Below, piece after piece: positions 1 to 10,700 of a stretch of 64,000 nt of DNA (its first letter is position 1; each line of letters opens with the position of its first letter). Origin of the DNA: an uncultured Bacilli bacterium. GTDB lineage: Bacteria > Bacillota_I > Bacilli_A > RF39 > UBA660. Below the pieces are notes generated by a model, which searched no databases, was not told where the DNA came from, and saw nothing but the letters and a program-made list of their open reading frames with translations. A program made the position numbers and the translations under genes. The stretch is from NCBI GenBank assembly GCA_947628565.1, contig CANRAH010000009.1, forward strand, positions 1 through 64,000, in the 5' to 3' direction.

Positions 1-32
1 TATCATCTCCTTATCTTAATTATATCAAAAAT

Positions 33-63
33 AAAAGCATACACTTTTTTTGTGTATACTTTT
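33..63 (-). terminator. Terminator after rpmF
   Basis: Two 12-base arms (33-44 and 52-63) pair with one mismatch around a seven-T loop. On the minus strand the hairpin is followed by a T-rich run and lies just after the rpmF stop codon. Confidence 0.6.
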
Positions 64-79
64 ATCTTACAACTTCAGA

Positions 80-259
80 TTATTCTTCATTTTTTATTAC
101 TTCTTTACCTTTGTAAGTTCCACAAGCTAAACATACTCTATGTGGTCTTACTTCTGCTCCACATTTTGGACATTTAGTTGTAGCATTTTCACTTATTTTA
201 TAATGTGTTCTTCTTTTTCTACCTCTAGTATTACTTACTTTTCTAAATGGTACTGCCAT
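80..259 (-). CDS. rpmF: 50S ribosomal protein L32
   Basis: The reading frame encodes a 59-residue basic protein that begins [17 protein letters not shown], the usual L32 N-terminus. It carries two CxxC pairs (CPKC near residue 30 and CLAC near residue 43), the zinc-binding form of L32. The product is a structural protein of the large ribosomal subunit. The ATG directly abuts the stop codon of the upstream DUF177/YceD gene, with no spacer, so the two are probably cotranscribed and translationally coupled. rpmF next to yceD is a widely conserved pair. The length is normal for the family and nothing looks damaged. Confidence 0.96.
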   Translation of the reverse strand: MAVPFRKVSNTRGRKRRTHYKISENATTKCPKCGAEVRPHRVCLACGTYKGKEVIKNEE

Positions 260-760
260 TTATTTCACCTCACTATCATCGATCATATCAATAAGTTCAC
301 TAAGTGGACTTTGTTTTTCCAATTCATTCGTAGTAAAACTCCAACCATCTCCTTCAAGAGGAACATCTGAAGATTCAAGTTCATCACTTACGACACGCAT
401 GGGAATTTCCAATAATATATTTTCCCATATTATTGGCAAAATATCAATAGTATTTTGAAAATTTGTTTTATTTTCTTCAAAATCTTTCATCAATTCATTA
501 AGTTCACCATCAATTTTTATATCAAATGGATAATTAACTGGTTTTAAAGTTATCGCACAAGGTAATACCATTATACCTTTAACATTTAAATCAAGTTCAA
601 TATTCCCTAAACTATTTTTAAAAATCGTACCAATTACTTTTACATTGTTTAATTCGAGTAAGTCCGTTCCTTTAAGTTCATCTTTAGTAAACGAATAAGT
701 AACATCAACATCGATACTTTTTAAAATATTATTATTCAATCTTACAATATCAAACTTCAC
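260..760 (-). CDS. yceD: YceD/DUF177 family protein
   Basis: This 166-residue protein belongs to the DUF177/YceD family. The central segment contains the family-typical 'GTIFKNSLGNIELDLNVKG' region, but a zinc-site Cys pair found in some relatives is reduced to a single Cys in 'VLPCAITL'. The family is linked to 23S rRNA or ribosome accumulation and nearly always sits directly upstream of rpmF, as here. The start is a GTG codon preceded by the GGGTGAT-type ribosome binding site seen often in this window; no better ATG is available. The acidic C-terminus (DDSEVK) runs straight into the rpmF start. Confidence 0.85.
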   Translation of the reverse strand: MKFDIVRLNNNILKSIDVDVTYSFTKDELKGTDLLELNNVKVIGTIFKNSLGNIELDLNVKGIMVLPCAITLKPVNYPFDIKIDGELNELMKDFEENKTNFQNTIDILPIIWENILLEIPMRVVSDELESSDVPLEGDGWSFTTNELEKQSPLSELIDMIDDSEVK

Positions 761-883
761 ATTATCACCCGTTTCTTTTTGACTATATCATTATATATTT
801 ATTTTTTAAAAATTGCAACACAATATTTAAAAATTTTTATATTAAAATTTTTATTTTTGTGCTATAGTAATTGTGGTGATTTT

Positions 884-2017
884 ATGAATATTGGTATTAT
901 TTGTGAATATAATCCTTTCCATTACGGACATTTATATCATTTAAATAAAATTAAAAGCATGTATAAGGATGCAAATATTATTTTAGTTATCACAGGTTGG
1001 ATTAATCAAAGAGGAGATTTAAGTTTAATCGATAAATTTGATAAAACAAAAATCGCACTTGAATATGGAGTTAATTTAGTTGTTGAACTTCCATATAAGT
1101 TTATTCAAAGTGCTGATTATTTTGCTAAAGGAAGTATTGAAATATTAAATAAACTTAAATGTGATGTAATTGTATTTGGCAGTGAATCAAACGATATAAA
1201 AAAACTAACTGAACTTGCAAAAGTTCAAATTGAAAATAAAAATTATGAAAATACATTAAAAAAATATACTAAAGAAGGATTTAATTATCCTAAAGCTTTA
1301 TCTTTAGCTTTAAAAGATTTAAATTTTGATATAATAGATTCCCCAAACGATATATTAGGGTTATGTTATATTAAAGAAATTTTAAAAAATAATTACAATA
1401 TTACACCTATTACTATAAAAAGAAATAGCAACTATAATTCTAAAATAATAGAAGGTAAAATAACTAGTGCATCAAGTATTAGAGAACTTTTAAAACATGG
1501 AAAAAGTATAAGAAAATATGTACCTAAAAAAACATATGAATATTTAAAAAATCCAATATTTATAGATGATTATTTTAACTATTTAAAATATAAAATAATA
1601 AGTACAAATGATTTAACTATATACCAAGGTATAGATTTAAATATTCAAAATAGAATTAAAAAAAATATAATTTATGCTGATAATTTTGAAGAACTTTTAA
1701 AATTAATAAAAACTAAAAGATATACATATAATCGCCTTAAAAGATCATTATTAAATATTTTATTATCATTAAATAAAGATGAATTTAATAATTTAGATTT
1801 AGAATATATTAGAGTACTTGGATTTGATAAAATTGGATTATCTCACTTAAATAAAATAAAAAAAGATATAGATATACCTTTACTTACTAACTATAACAAA
1901 AAATATTTAAGCAAAGATTTAAATATCAATACTATCATTTCTTTAAACAATAAAATTAAAAACAAAAACGATTTTATAGAAAAAGAATATAAACAAAAAC
2001 CTATAATAAAAAGATGA
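884..2017 (+). CDS. tmcAL: tRNA(Met) cytidine acetate ligase (TmcAL/YlbM)
   Basis: From the ATG at 884 the protein has 377 residues and starts MNIGIICEYNPFHYGHLYHL, the nucleotidyltransferase signature with an HxGH motif. Further matches are 'TGWINQRGDLSLIDKF' and 'ITSASSIRELL'. The family activates acetate with ATP and makes N4-acetylcytidine at the wobble position of elongator tRNA(Met). The open frame extends 35 codons further upstream, but that part is hydrophobic, AT-rich and lacks a ribosome binding site, whereas GTGGTGAT precedes the chosen ATG. It is one of few plus-strand genes here and converges on hisS; their 3' ends share a palindromic terminator. Confidence 0.9.
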   Translation: MNIGIICEYNPFHYGHLYHLNKIKSMYKDANIILVITGWINQRGDLSLIDKFDKTKIALEYGVNLVVELPYKFIQSADYFAKGSIEILNKLKCDVIVFGSESNDIKKLTELAKVQIENKNYENTLKKYTKEGFNYPKALSLALKDLNFDIIDSPNDILGLCYIKEILKNNYNITPITIKRNSNYNSKIIEGKITSASSIRELLKHGKSIRKYVPKKTYEYLKNPIFIDDYFNYLKYKIISTNDLTIYQGIDLNIQNRIKKNIIYADNFEELLKLIKTKRYTYNRLKRSLLNILLSLNKDEFNNLDLEYIRVLGFDKIGLSHLNKIKKDIDIPLLTNYNKKYLSKDLNINTIISLNNKIKNKNDFIEKEYKQKPIIKR

Positions 2018-2031
2018 AATTTCATCTTTTT
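2008..2031. terminator. Bidirectional terminator, tmcAL/hisS
   Basis: A 24-base perfect palindrome (arms AAAAAGATGAAA and TTTCATCTTTTT) overlaps the tmcAL stop codon. A-runs and T-runs on both sides suit termination of both convergent genes. Confidence 0.75.
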
Positions 2032-2043
2032 ATTTTTACTATA

Positions 2044-3312
2044 TTATTCTATATTATTATCAAAAAAATCTATTAAGTCCTCTTCTTTTATTTTAAATTC
2101 CTCAAAAGTGCTATTATTTTTAACAGTTAATATTTTTTTATCTTTCTCATCACTACCAATTATTATTATATATTTACTTTTTAATCTTTCAGCAACTTTA
2201 AAATTATTCTTTAAATTTCTATTATTATAATCCATATCTGCTATAAAACCGTTTAGTCTAAGATTCATCAATATATTAAGAGAATAATCTTTTTCTTCAC
2301 AGCTAATAGGTATTATATATGCATCTATTTCATTTATTATTGGTAATTCGATTTTTTCATATTCTAAAGCATTCATAAGTCTTTCAACACCTAAAGCGAA
2401 TCCAACACCACTTGTCTTAGGGCCATCAAGAACTTCAACTAAATTATCGTATCTTCCTCCACCACAGAGTACATTTTGACTACCAAATCCTTCAATATCT
2501 GCTTCTACTTCAAAAACAGTATGAGTATAATAGTCAAGTCCTCTTACAAGATTAGGATTAACTTCATATTCTATACCAAGATTTTCTAAATAGTATTTTA
2601 CACTTTCAAAGTGTTTCCTACTTTCCTCATTTAAATAATCTATAGTTTTTGGAGCATTTTTTAATATCTCACTATCTTTATCTACCTTACAATCCAATAT
2701 TCTTAAAGGATTTTTATTAAATCTTTCCTTGCAATCTTCACATAAATCATCTATATGAGGTTTAAAATATTTGATAAGAGCATCTCTATACTCATTCCTT
2801 GATTTATTATCACCTAATGTATTTATGTTAACTTTTACTCCTTTAAGTCCAAGTAATTTAAATAAATTAACAGGTATACTAATTATTTCTGCATCCATGA
2901 TTGGATCATTAGAACCAAATGCTTCAACACCAAATTGATAAAATTCTCTAAATCTTCCTGATTGAGGACGTTCGTATCTATACATAGGTCCATAATACCA
3001 TGCTTTAACAGGCATTGTATATGTACCATACATTTTATTTTCAATATAACTTCTTACTATACCAGCAGTTCCTTCTGGACGAAGAGTTAAATTTCTTTTA
3101 CCTCTATCTACAAAGTCATATGTCTCTTTTGATACTATATCAGTGGTTTCTCCAACACCTCTATGGAACAAACTACTATCCTCAAATAAAGGCGTTCTAA
3201 AATATTCATAATTATACTTTTCCATTAGACCTTCGATTAACTCTTCAACATAAAGAATCTTTTTTCCATATGTACCATATACATCATATGTTCCTTTAAT
3301 TTTTTGTACCAT
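2044..3312 (-). CDS. hisS: Histidyl-tRNA synthetase
   Basis: This 422-residue class II aminoacyl-tRNA synthetase charges tRNA(His). The HisRS motifs are present: 'KIKGTYDVYG' at the N-terminus, motif 2 'RPEGTAGIVRS' with 'MYRYERPQSGRFREF', and the histidine motif 'VRGLDYYTHTVFE'. A C-terminal anticodon-binding domain follows after about residue 325. Length is normal. The ATG follows an AAGGATGTG ribosome binding site. No T-box leader is visible in the roughly 60 bases upstream. It lies downstream of relA and dtd with a permease in between, close to the order in Bacillus. Confidence 0.96.
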   Translation of the reverse strand: MVQKIKGTYDVYGTYGKKILYVEELIEGLMEKYNYEYFRTPLFEDSSLFHRGVGETTDIVSKETYDFVDRGKRNLTLRPEGTAGIVRSYIENKMYGTYTMPVKAWYYGPMYRYERPQSGRFREFYQFGVEAFGSNDPIMDAEIISIPVNLFKLLGLKGVKVNINTLGDNKSRNEYRDALIKYFKPHIDDLCEDCKERFNKNPLRILDCKVDKDSEILKNAPKTIDYLNEESRKHFESVKYYLENLGIEYEVNPNLVRGLDYYTHTVFEVEADIEGFGSQNVLCGGGRYDNLVEVLDGPKTSGVGFALGVERLMNALEYEKIELPIINEIDAYIIPISCEEKDYSLNILMNLRLNGFIADMDYNNRNLKNNFKVAERLKSKYIIIIGSDEKDKKILTVKNNSTFEEFKIKEEDLIDFFDNNIE

Positions 3313-3373
3313 AAATTCACATCCTTCAAGATTTCTATATTATATATTCTTTTTATTTTTTAGTCAACAAATA

Positions 3374-4435
3374 TTATTCATTGCTTGTTACTTTTCTTAT
3401 ATTACGATGGATATCTTCTTTAAAATATTTATAAGTTGTAACTATTATTATAGCAAGTGGGAATGATATAAATACTCCAAGAATACCAAATATTATTCCT
3501 CCAGCAAATAACGCTATAATTGAGATAAGAGGATGTATTTGATTAGTTTTACCATACACAGTTGGATTAATCACATAGCTATCAATTGAACTTAGTATAA
3601 CAAATGTTATGACAGTTCTAATTAAAAGAGCTGGTGAAAATACAAATGCAGTAATAGAAGCAACTATATTAACAGCTATACCTCCAAAATATGGTATTAA
3701 ATTTGCAACAGCAGCAAGGAATCCTAGTAATATTGCATTAGGATGTCCGATTATTGTATATGCAAGTGTATATTCTATTAGTGTTATTATAATTACTTGA
3801 ACAAGTCCACTTAAATAATTTTTCATTTCACCATCAAGTTTTTTTATAAAATTGAATATTTTTTTATCTCTTTTTGAAAAGAAATATTTTACTTCCTCTC
3901 TTATTTTATCCATATCTATCAAGAAATAAATAAATGCAGCAAACACAATAAACAATTGTGATATTAATCCGATAGATGTATCTATTAGATTAATCGCACC
4001 ATCTGAAACGTACGTACCTAAATTTGATAAAATTGTTTTAAATGTAGTAGATAAACTTGCTTCAAGTCCAGCAAAATTAAAATCAAAACTAGTTTCCTCA
4101 AGTGAACCTATAAACTCTATTATACTATTAAATAAACTAGATAATTGTCCTATCATTACCGTTGTAATTAAATATATAACGAAGCTTATTAAAGCAAATA
4201 TTATAAGTAATATAATTATAATACCAAGCGATTTCGGTATTTTTTTACTTTTCATTTTTTGTAAAAATGGATAAATTGCATATGCAAGGGCAAATGCAAA
4301 TAAGAACGGTAAAGTGATTTTAAGTACCTTATCTAAAACTCCCATCCATAAATTACCAGTTCTATATAGTAAAAATACTATTAAAGCAATTAAAGCTAAA
4401 TTAATTAATTTATAATCTATTTTATTTTTCAACAT
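3374..4435 (-). CDS. AI-2E family (YtvI/PerM-type) membrane permease
   Basis: The product has 353 residues and is strongly hydrophobic, with about eight predicted membrane segments (for example near residues 12-30, 38-58, 66-90 and 155-175, and four in the C-terminal half). The C-terminal part contains the family-typical 'VANLIPYFGGIAVNI', 'NPTVYGKTNQIHPLISIIALFAGG' and 'GIFGV/GILGVFISFPLA' regions, which place it in the AI-2E transporter (UPF0118) family. Substrates vary in this family (ions, small molecules), so none is assigned. The ATG follows the dtd stop by one base and its AGGGGAT ribosome binding site lies inside dtd, so the two are coupled. Confidence 0.88.
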   Translation of the reverse strand: MLKNKIDYKLINLALIALIVFLLYRTGNLWMGVLDKVLKITLPFLFAFALAYAIYPFLQKMKSKKIPKSLGIIIILLIIFALISFVIYLITTVMIGQLSSLFNSIIEFIGSLEETSFDFNFAGLEASLSTTFKTILSNLGTYVSDGAINLIDTSIGLISQLFIVFAAFIYFLIDMDKIREEVKYFFSKRDKKIFNFIKKLDGEMKNYLSGLVQVIIITLIEYTLAYTIIGHPNAILLGFLAAVANLIPYFGGIAVNIVASITAFVFSPALLIRTVITFVILSSIDSYVINPTVYGKTNQIHPLISIIALFAGGIIFGILGVFISFPLAIIIVTTYKYFKEDIHRNIRKVTSNE

Positions 4436-4436
4436 A

Positions 4437-4877
4437 CTATCCCCTACTTTCTAAAAGAATTGTAATTGGTCCGTCATTTGTAATATTAACGCACATTTTG
4501 GCACCAAAAACTCCTGTTTCAACATCTACATAATTTTTAAGTTTAACATTAAATTCATCATATAATTTCGAAGCTTCACATCCATTCATAGCTTTAAAAT
4601 AACTAGGTCTATTTCCTTTTTTTGTATCTGCATATAATGTGAATTGCGAAATACTTAAAACACTTCCACCTACATCTAATATTGATTTATTCATAACACC
4701 ATTTTCATCATTAAATATTCTAAGATTAATTAATTTTTTTATTAATTTGTCAATATCATCTTGTGTATCTGTATCACAAAATCCAACTAAAACTACCAAA
4801 CCCTTATCAATTTTACCTACTACCTTATTATTGACACTCACACTAGATTTTAAACTTCTTTGAACTAATAATCTCAT
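4437..4877 (-). CDS. dtd: D-aminoacyl-tRNA deacylase
   Basis: A 146-residue DTD protein, full length. It starts MRLLVQRSLKSSVSVNNKVVG and carries the two catalytic-pocket motifs 'SQFTLYAD' (about residue 79) and 'GPITILLES' near the C-terminus, which is the GP-cisPro loop. The enzyme hydrolyses D-amino acids and glycine wrongly attached to tRNA. The start codon overlaps the relA stop (ATGA), giving a translationally coupled relA-dtd pair as in Bacillus subtilis, where dtd (yrvI) also follows relA. Confidence 0.95.
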   Translation of the reverse strand: MRLLVQRSLKSSVSVNNKVVGKIDKGLVVLVGFCDTDTQDDIDKLIKKLINLRIFNDENGVMNKSILDVGGSVLSISQFTLYADTKKGNRPSYFKAMNGCEASKLYDEFNVKLKNYVDVETGVFGAKMCVNITNDGPITILLESRG

Positions 4878-7033
4878 TTAATCAACCTTTCAACTTTAGT
4901 AATGCTATCAATACTATTTAAGTCATTTATAAATTTGTTTAATTTTTCTAAATTTTCTACTAGCAACATTATATCGAACAAATAGTCCTCTTTAGTATTT
5001 ATCGTATTTATACTTTGAACAATTACATCAAACGATGATGTTTTTGAAATAATATCTATCAATACATCTTTATTGTTAGTTGCTTGAACTAATATATTAG
5101 TATGATATTTTTTTGTTGTATTATCATTCCATCTAACATCTATTAATCTTTCGTCAACTTCACTTATATTTGGACAATTAACTCTATGAATACTAATTCC
5201 ATTACCCTTTGTTATATATCCTATTATACTATCTTGTGGGATCGGTTTACAACAAGAAGCTATATTAACTTTTATATCATCTATTCCTTCTACTATTATA
5301 TCGTTTTTAACATTTACTTTTACTATTTCATTTGAGTTAACTTTATTTAATATTATTTCTTCTTTTTTCTTGTTTTCATTATTTAATAAATTTATTACAG
5401 ATAATGCACTATATTTACCATTACCTATACATGCATATAAATCAACTATATCTTCAATATTAAGTAAATTTAAAATCTTATCTATATTTTCATCTTTATA
5501 AAATTCAACATTCGATATTTTATTTTTCCTTAAATCTTTATTTAATAAATCTTCGCCTTTTTTTATATATTCTTCTTTTTCTATTTTATTGAAAAAAGCC
5601 TTTATTTTATTTTTTGCTTGATTTGTATACGCTATGTTAATCCACTCTTTTGATGGTGTTTGTGATTTGCTTGTATTTATTTTTACTATATCATTATCTT
5701 GAAGTTTATAATCAAGAGGCACAATATTACCATTTACAATAGCGCCAACCATAGTATCCCCAATTTTACTATGAACTTTATAAGCAAAATCTATCGGTGT
5801 TGCACCTAGTGGAAGCTCTATTACATCACCTTTTGGAGTAAATACATAAATAATATTTTTAAGTACATCCTCTTTAACGCTATTTACGAATATTTCATCG
5901 CTTGCCTCTTCCTTTGAAAGTTCTATTATAGATCTAAAGAATTGTAATTTTTCATCCATTGCAGATTGCATCATAGTTTTGCCTTTTTCTTTATATGACC
6001 AGTGTGAAGCAATACCATATTCAGCTATATCGTCCATCTCATAAGTTCTTATTTGAATTTCATATAATTGGCCATTTTCTCCAAATACTGTAGTATGAAG
6101 AGATTGATATCCATTTTCTTTTGGCATTGCAATGTAATCTTTAAATCTTTTAGGAATTGGTCTATATTTTGAATGTATTATTCCAAGAGCTTGATAACAA
6201 TCTTGTTCTGTCTTAACAAATATTCTAAGAGCAAGCAAATCATATATATCACTGAAACGTCTACCAGTATCAAGCTTTTTATATATGCTATATATACTTT
6301 TAGCTCTACCTTTTATTTTATGATTTATGCCATGACTATTTAATAATTGTGTTAAAGCATCCATCATATCATTTACGTTATTATTTCTTTCTAATTTAGA
6401 TTGATTTAATTTTTCAACTATAGAAAAATACACATCTGGTTTTGAATATCTAAGTGATAAATCTTCCAACTCACTTTTAATTTTATTCATACCAAGTCTA
6501 TGAGCAATAGGCACAAGTATTTCAAGTGTTTCTTTAGCGTTTTCTTTTTGTTTCTTTTCACTTAAAATCCAAAGAGTTCTCATGTTATGTAATCTATCTG
6601 CAAGTTTTATTATTATAACTCTAACATCTTCTGTTAAGCCAACTAAAATTTTTCTATGATTTGCTAATATAGCTTCGTTATCACCATTAAAATTTAATTT
6701 ATTTATCTTAGTTACACCATCAACCAAATTAGCAATTTCAGGGCTAAATTCACAAGCCAATTCTTCCTTCGTTGCATTCGAATCTTCGATTGTATCATGA
6801 AGTAAAGCCGCTGTAATAGTTTGGTAATCAGCCTGAACTTCAGCAAGAATATAGGCAACATTTAAAGGATGAGTTATATAATCCTCACCTGTATGCCTCT
6901 TTTGTCCAAAGTGTTTTTCATACGCGAAAAGATACGCTTTTTTTATTATATCTAAACTATTTTCATCTTTTATATATGTCTTTAATACATCGTTTAATTC
7001 TTCAAATGTTATATTTGGTTTGTCTTTTCTCAT
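4874..7033 (-). CDS. relA: Bifunctional (p)ppGpp synthetase/hydrolase
   Basis: A 719-residue RSH protein of usual length. In order: an HD hydrolase domain with 'RHTGEDYITHPLNVA' and 'LLHDTIEDS'; the 'GRRFSDIYDLLALRI' segment, matching the RFDD-type loop of bifunctional rather than monofunctional RelA; the synthetase core 'KDYIAMPKENGYQSLHT' and 'EIQIRT'; a TGS domain around residues 390-450; a conserved Cys-containing region 'IASCCKPIPQDSIIGY'; and a C-terminal ACT domain. It makes and degrades the stringent-response alarmone, probably on the ribosome. Both hydrolase and synthetase residues appear intact. It starts the relA-dtd-permease-hisS run; its ATG is preceded by GGTGATTCT. Confidence 0.95.
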   Translation of the reverse strand: MRKDKPNITFEELNDVLKTYIKDENSLDIIKKAYLFAYEKHFGQKRHTGEDYITHPLNVAYILAEVQADYQTITAALLHDTIEDSNATKEELACEFSPEIANLVDGVTKINKLNFNGDNEAILANHRKILVGLTEDVRVIIIKLADRLHNMRTLWILSEKKQKENAKETLEILVPIAHRLGMNKIKSELEDLSLRYSKPDVYFSIVEKLNQSKLERNNNVNDMMDALTQLLNSHGINHKIKGRAKSIYSIYKKLDTGRRFSDIYDLLALRIFVKTEQDCYQALGIIHSKYRPIPKRFKDYIAMPKENGYQSLHTTVFGENGQLYEIQIRTYEMDDIAEYGIASHWSYKEKGKTMMQSAMDEKLQFFRSIIELSKEEASDEIFVNSVKEDVLKNIIYVFTPKGDVIELPLGATPIDFAYKVHSKIGDTMVGAIVNGNIVPLDYKLQDNDIVKINTSKSQTPSKEWINIAYTNQAKNKIKAFFNKIEKEEYIKKGEDLLNKDLRKNKISNVEFYKDENIDKILNLLNIEDIVDLYACIGNGKYSALSVINLLNNENKKKEEIILNKVNSNEIVKVNVKNDIIVEGIDDIKVNIASCCKPIPQDSIIGYITKGNGISIHRVNCPNISEVDERLIDVRWNDNTTKKYHTNILVQATNNKDVLIDIISKTSSFDVIVQSINTINTKEDYLFDIMLLVENLEKLNKFINDLNSIDSITKVERLIK

Positions 7034-7096
7034 AGAATCACCACAATAATTATATCACGTATATTTTAAGAAGTAAATTAATTGATTTTGAATTTC

Positions 7097-7136
7097 AAAA
7101 AAGTTAAAGAATAAAATATTACCCTTTAACTTTTTT
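7097..7136 (-). terminator. Terminator after the thioredoxin-like gene
   Basis: Perfect 13-base arms (7097-7109 and 7124-7136) flank a 14-base loop. On the minus strand the upstream arm lies in the last codons of the gene and the hairpin ends in six T. It separates this operon from relA. Confidence 0.7.
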
Positions 7137-7682
7137 ATTAATCTTTTTTCTTTTTAAAAGTAAGATAATTAAAATAATAATAACTATTGGAATAACTATA
7201 AATAATACAATATTAAAATTAAATTTAGATTCTTTGACTGAATATATATTTTCATTTTGTTCAATACAATTTTTAATATTTTTTTTATTTTCAAGTTTAT
7301 AAGTTATATCACAAAATTCATCTACTTTTTCATATGCACTTATTGCATTTCTTATTTCATCTTTTATATTATCATTAAATCCTAAAAAATAATTTGTACC
7401 AATTACAATTAATGGTAAACTATTTTTTCTAATTTTAAGTGATTTTTTTACATTATTTGTAATGCTTTTATCTTCTTTTACATTAAAGTATTTATATCCT
7501 ACTCTTACATATTCACTTTCTAAATCTTTAATCCATTTTTTAGCATCTTCACATTTAGAAGAATCATCACAAAATAGATATATTTTTACATCATCTAAAG
7601 AAGATGAGCTAGTAACTATAGCATTTGTTTTTGGAATAAATAGAATGAACGATAATATAAAAGTTATTAATATTTTTTTCAT
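7119..7682 (-). CDS. Membrane-anchored thioredoxin-like protein
   Basis: From the ATG at 7682, preceded by a strong GGAGGG site, the protein has 187 residues. It has an N-terminal signal sequence (residues 1-21), then a segment resembling a thioredoxin/glutaredoxin fold: 'VKIYLFCDDSSKCEDAKKW' (C38 and C44, spacing CX5C) and later 'LPLIVIGTNYFLGF', which resembles the cis-Pro loop and following strand. A single membrane helix spans about residues 155-177 and ends in Lys/Arg. The topology suggests an extracellular or membrane-facing domain. The CX5C spacing differs from classical CXXC, so redox activity is unproven. It is the last gene of the surface-protein operon. Confidence 0.6.
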   Translation of the reverse strand: MKKILITFILSFILFIPKTNAIVTSSSSLDDVKIYLFCDDSSKCEDAKKWIKDLESEYVRVGYKYFNVKEDKSITNNVKKSLKIRKNSLPLIVIGTNYFLGFNDNIKDEIRNAISAYEKVDEFCDITYKLENKKNIKNCIEQNENIYSVKESKFNFNIVLFIVIPIVIIILIILLLKRKKINKKVKG

Positions 7683-7699
7683 AAACCCTCCTTTATACA

Positions 7700-7728
7700 A
7701 ATTAAGGTGTGATAATCACACCTTAATT
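7700..7728 (-). terminator. Strong hairpin between surface genes
   Basis: A 14-base perfect inverted repeat with a one-base centre lies between the stop codon of the 1201-residue gene (7730) and the ribosome binding site of the next gene. The trailing T-run is weak, so it may attenuate rather than fully stop transcription. Confidence 0.6.
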
Positions 7729-7729
7729 A

Positions 7730-10700
7730 TTATTTTCTTGGATCTGTTACCACTGTTTCATTAAATTTGCTTAATTCTGAAATTAATTTATATTTTGTTA
7801 CTGTCTTATCTTCATTTTCTTCAAATGCAGTTGAATCCAAATCAATTTCAACTTTTACTATATAATTATCTTTGATATAAATTGTTGCTTCTATGTTAGA
7901 ATCATTAAGTGGTTTCCAAGTCTTAACTAAAGCTGTAGATGGCTCTTTTTCAAATTTTGAACCTAGTGTTGGACAAACACCTTTATCATTTGGCTGTTGG
8001 CCTTCAGCACATATTCTAATTGAAGTATTAACACTGTTAAACCAATTATTTGCATCACTAGAAGATATTGTTATTTTTATTTTTCTAGTATCACTTTCAC
8101 CTAAATCAGTGACATCTTCTGCTTTTTCGAATTTAGCTGCAATACCAATACCAGATCTTCCAAGCAAAGTCTCTGAATCTAGAAATGATCTATAACCATC
8201 TATTGCTTCATATTTCCATTCATCACCATATTTAGTAACTTCATCTATTGTTCCTTCAAAAGTATTAGAATAATCAATAAATGTTGTGCTCATATCTCCT
8301 GGATTATATTGATATTCTGCAATTTTGGAATTATCACTACCATTTTTTGTATCAATTAAGAAGAAATGTTGTTTTTGATCAAAAATCGTTTTTATCCTCC
8401 TAGTAATATTTTCATATCCTTCTAATTTAGTATTTAAAGTCATTTCATTTTTCCAAGTTGCATTTTCAACAGATTTTGTATTATTATATGTATTTAATAC
8501 ATAATCTTCAAGAGTTGTTAATTCAGTATAATCTATTTTTAATTTATAAGGTTCATATTCGAATTTTGAACTAGATTCAGTATGAGTTTTACATTCATTA
8601 ATTTCACTACCCCTACAACCATCTAAATCTACTGTAATTTCAATTACCTTACTATCATCAGTTTCCATATCCACAAGTCTTAAAGCATTAATTTCTTTAT
8701 TATTAATTTCGGATTGAGTTAAATCACTGTAAGTTAAATATTTAGTGCTACTATTTGAAGCCTTATTTACCGTTATTAACATATCTTCAGTAACTTCTTT
8801 AAGTTTAAATTTAAATCCTAAGTAATAATCGTATTGTTCATCATTAGAAAACACATTATCATTTATTTTTTGCTTATTTATATATCCTGTTACCTTGTAT
8901 GTTGATTCATCGCTAACATCTATATTATATGTATTTTGAGTTTCATACCCATATGTTTCTAAATCATTCTTACTTGGTTTTTCAACTGTTGTTTTTGACT
9001 CTTTAACTAAAGTAACATTACTATAATCAACATAATATGTTACTGGATTATATTCATCTTTTGAACCATCTAAATCTACTGTAACTTTAACAGTACATTT
9101 ATCCGAACCACAATCATCAAGTGTTGATGGATCAATGGCAAATAAAACAGCTTCATCTCCATCTTTTAATTTTTCATATTCGATATCTTTCTCTTTTACT
9201 CCTGCTATTTTAACTGTTATATCTTTATCTACTGTATCATTAATTTTAAAATCACTTATATTAAACGCAAAGTAAAATCCTGTTTGTTCTTCTTTTTTAA
9301 ATGCTTTTTCACTTATTTTAGTTTCTAGAATTTTACCTTTTAAGTTATATGTATTATCTTCAAAAGATAATTTATAATCATCAGCTAAAGGTATATTATA
9401 TCCCCAACTATTAAAATTAGTTGTATCTTCTTCATTAAATGTTTCCAAACTTAAACTTGCACTTGAATCCTTTTGCAAAACTAAATTTGAATAATTAACT
9501 GTTATAGTTCCAGGATTATATAAACTACCTTTTGCGCCATCTAAATCTATAGTAATATCAAATGTTTTATCATCATCATAATTAATTGATTTTAAAACTA
9601 CTAATTCGTTATTTGTATCAAAAGCATCTCTTGTTATAACCTTTTTGTTATTGATACATTTATCTCCAGTCGTACAAGGAAGAGTTACCTCAACATTATA
9701 TTCAGGATTACTTTCCAAATTTACATTTACATCATTTCCGACATTAATTACAAATGGTAAATAAAGATCAGTTGTTTCTTCAGTTGAAAATCCTTTAACA
9801 TTTTTAACAATTGGAATAAATCCATCTACATTTATAATGCCATTTGATTTACTAAACTTAACTTTTAATTGAGAGTTTTGCTTTTCATCTAAATTGTACT
9901 TGAAAGTAGAATCCTTAAGTACATCTAACATTGATTTATTTTGTGATTCTGTTATTTTCAAATTATTTTCTAAATTAATGTCAGCTATTTTTTTAAGTGT
10001 TATACCACTATAATCAATTGTATAAACATTTTCAAAATATTTATTTTCATTTCCATCATAATCAACAATTATATTAAAACTACAAGTTTTTTTCTCTAGT
10101 ACACATTGTTCATCTAATTTAAATATTACATTTAAACTTTTACCATCAGAAAATTTATCTATACCAAAAGTATTATATTTATCAGATCCGACTGGGATCT
10201 TTACACTGATTTTGTCATTAAGAATTTGAGGTTCAACATTAAATACAAAGAAATATCCTTTAGTTTTTTCATTTGCACTAAATGTGCCTTCTTTTAAAAT
10301 TTGTTCATATATTTCACCAGTTAAACTTATTTTATTTCCTACTTGTGAAATTTCATATTTATCTATTAAATCAGTATCATAACCCCACAAATTTCTTAAA
10401 GATTCTTTATCAGCTTCAGATATATTATTTGCATAAACTAAAGCTAAACTATCTGCTTGATAAGTAAGTTTACTATAATCTATTGATAAAGATGTTTCAC
10501 CATATTTATTTTCATCCCCATCAAGATCAACAGTTATTTTATGTACTTTATTAGCAGCAATATCTTTGGGATTAATAGAAACTAATACAACTATTTCTCC
10601 TTTACTTGGATCGTCGAAAGAACTGATACCAAAAATTCTTTCATCATCCAATCCTGTTTTAAGAGTTACTTTTACTTTATCTTTATACTCGTTAAAATTA

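Noticed and set aside
779-883. N-terminal extension of TmcAL
   Set aside because: The extra 35 codons are AT-rich intergenic-type sequence with no ribosome binding site; the conserved protein start is at 884.
2044-3370. T-box or other leader upstream of hisS
   Set aside because: Only about 60 bases separate it from the next gene and no T-box or specifier hairpin is visible.
7893-8195. Plus-strand ORF of 100 codons inside the 1201-residue gene
   Set aside because: It is antisense to a clearly coding frame and has no start signal or family match.
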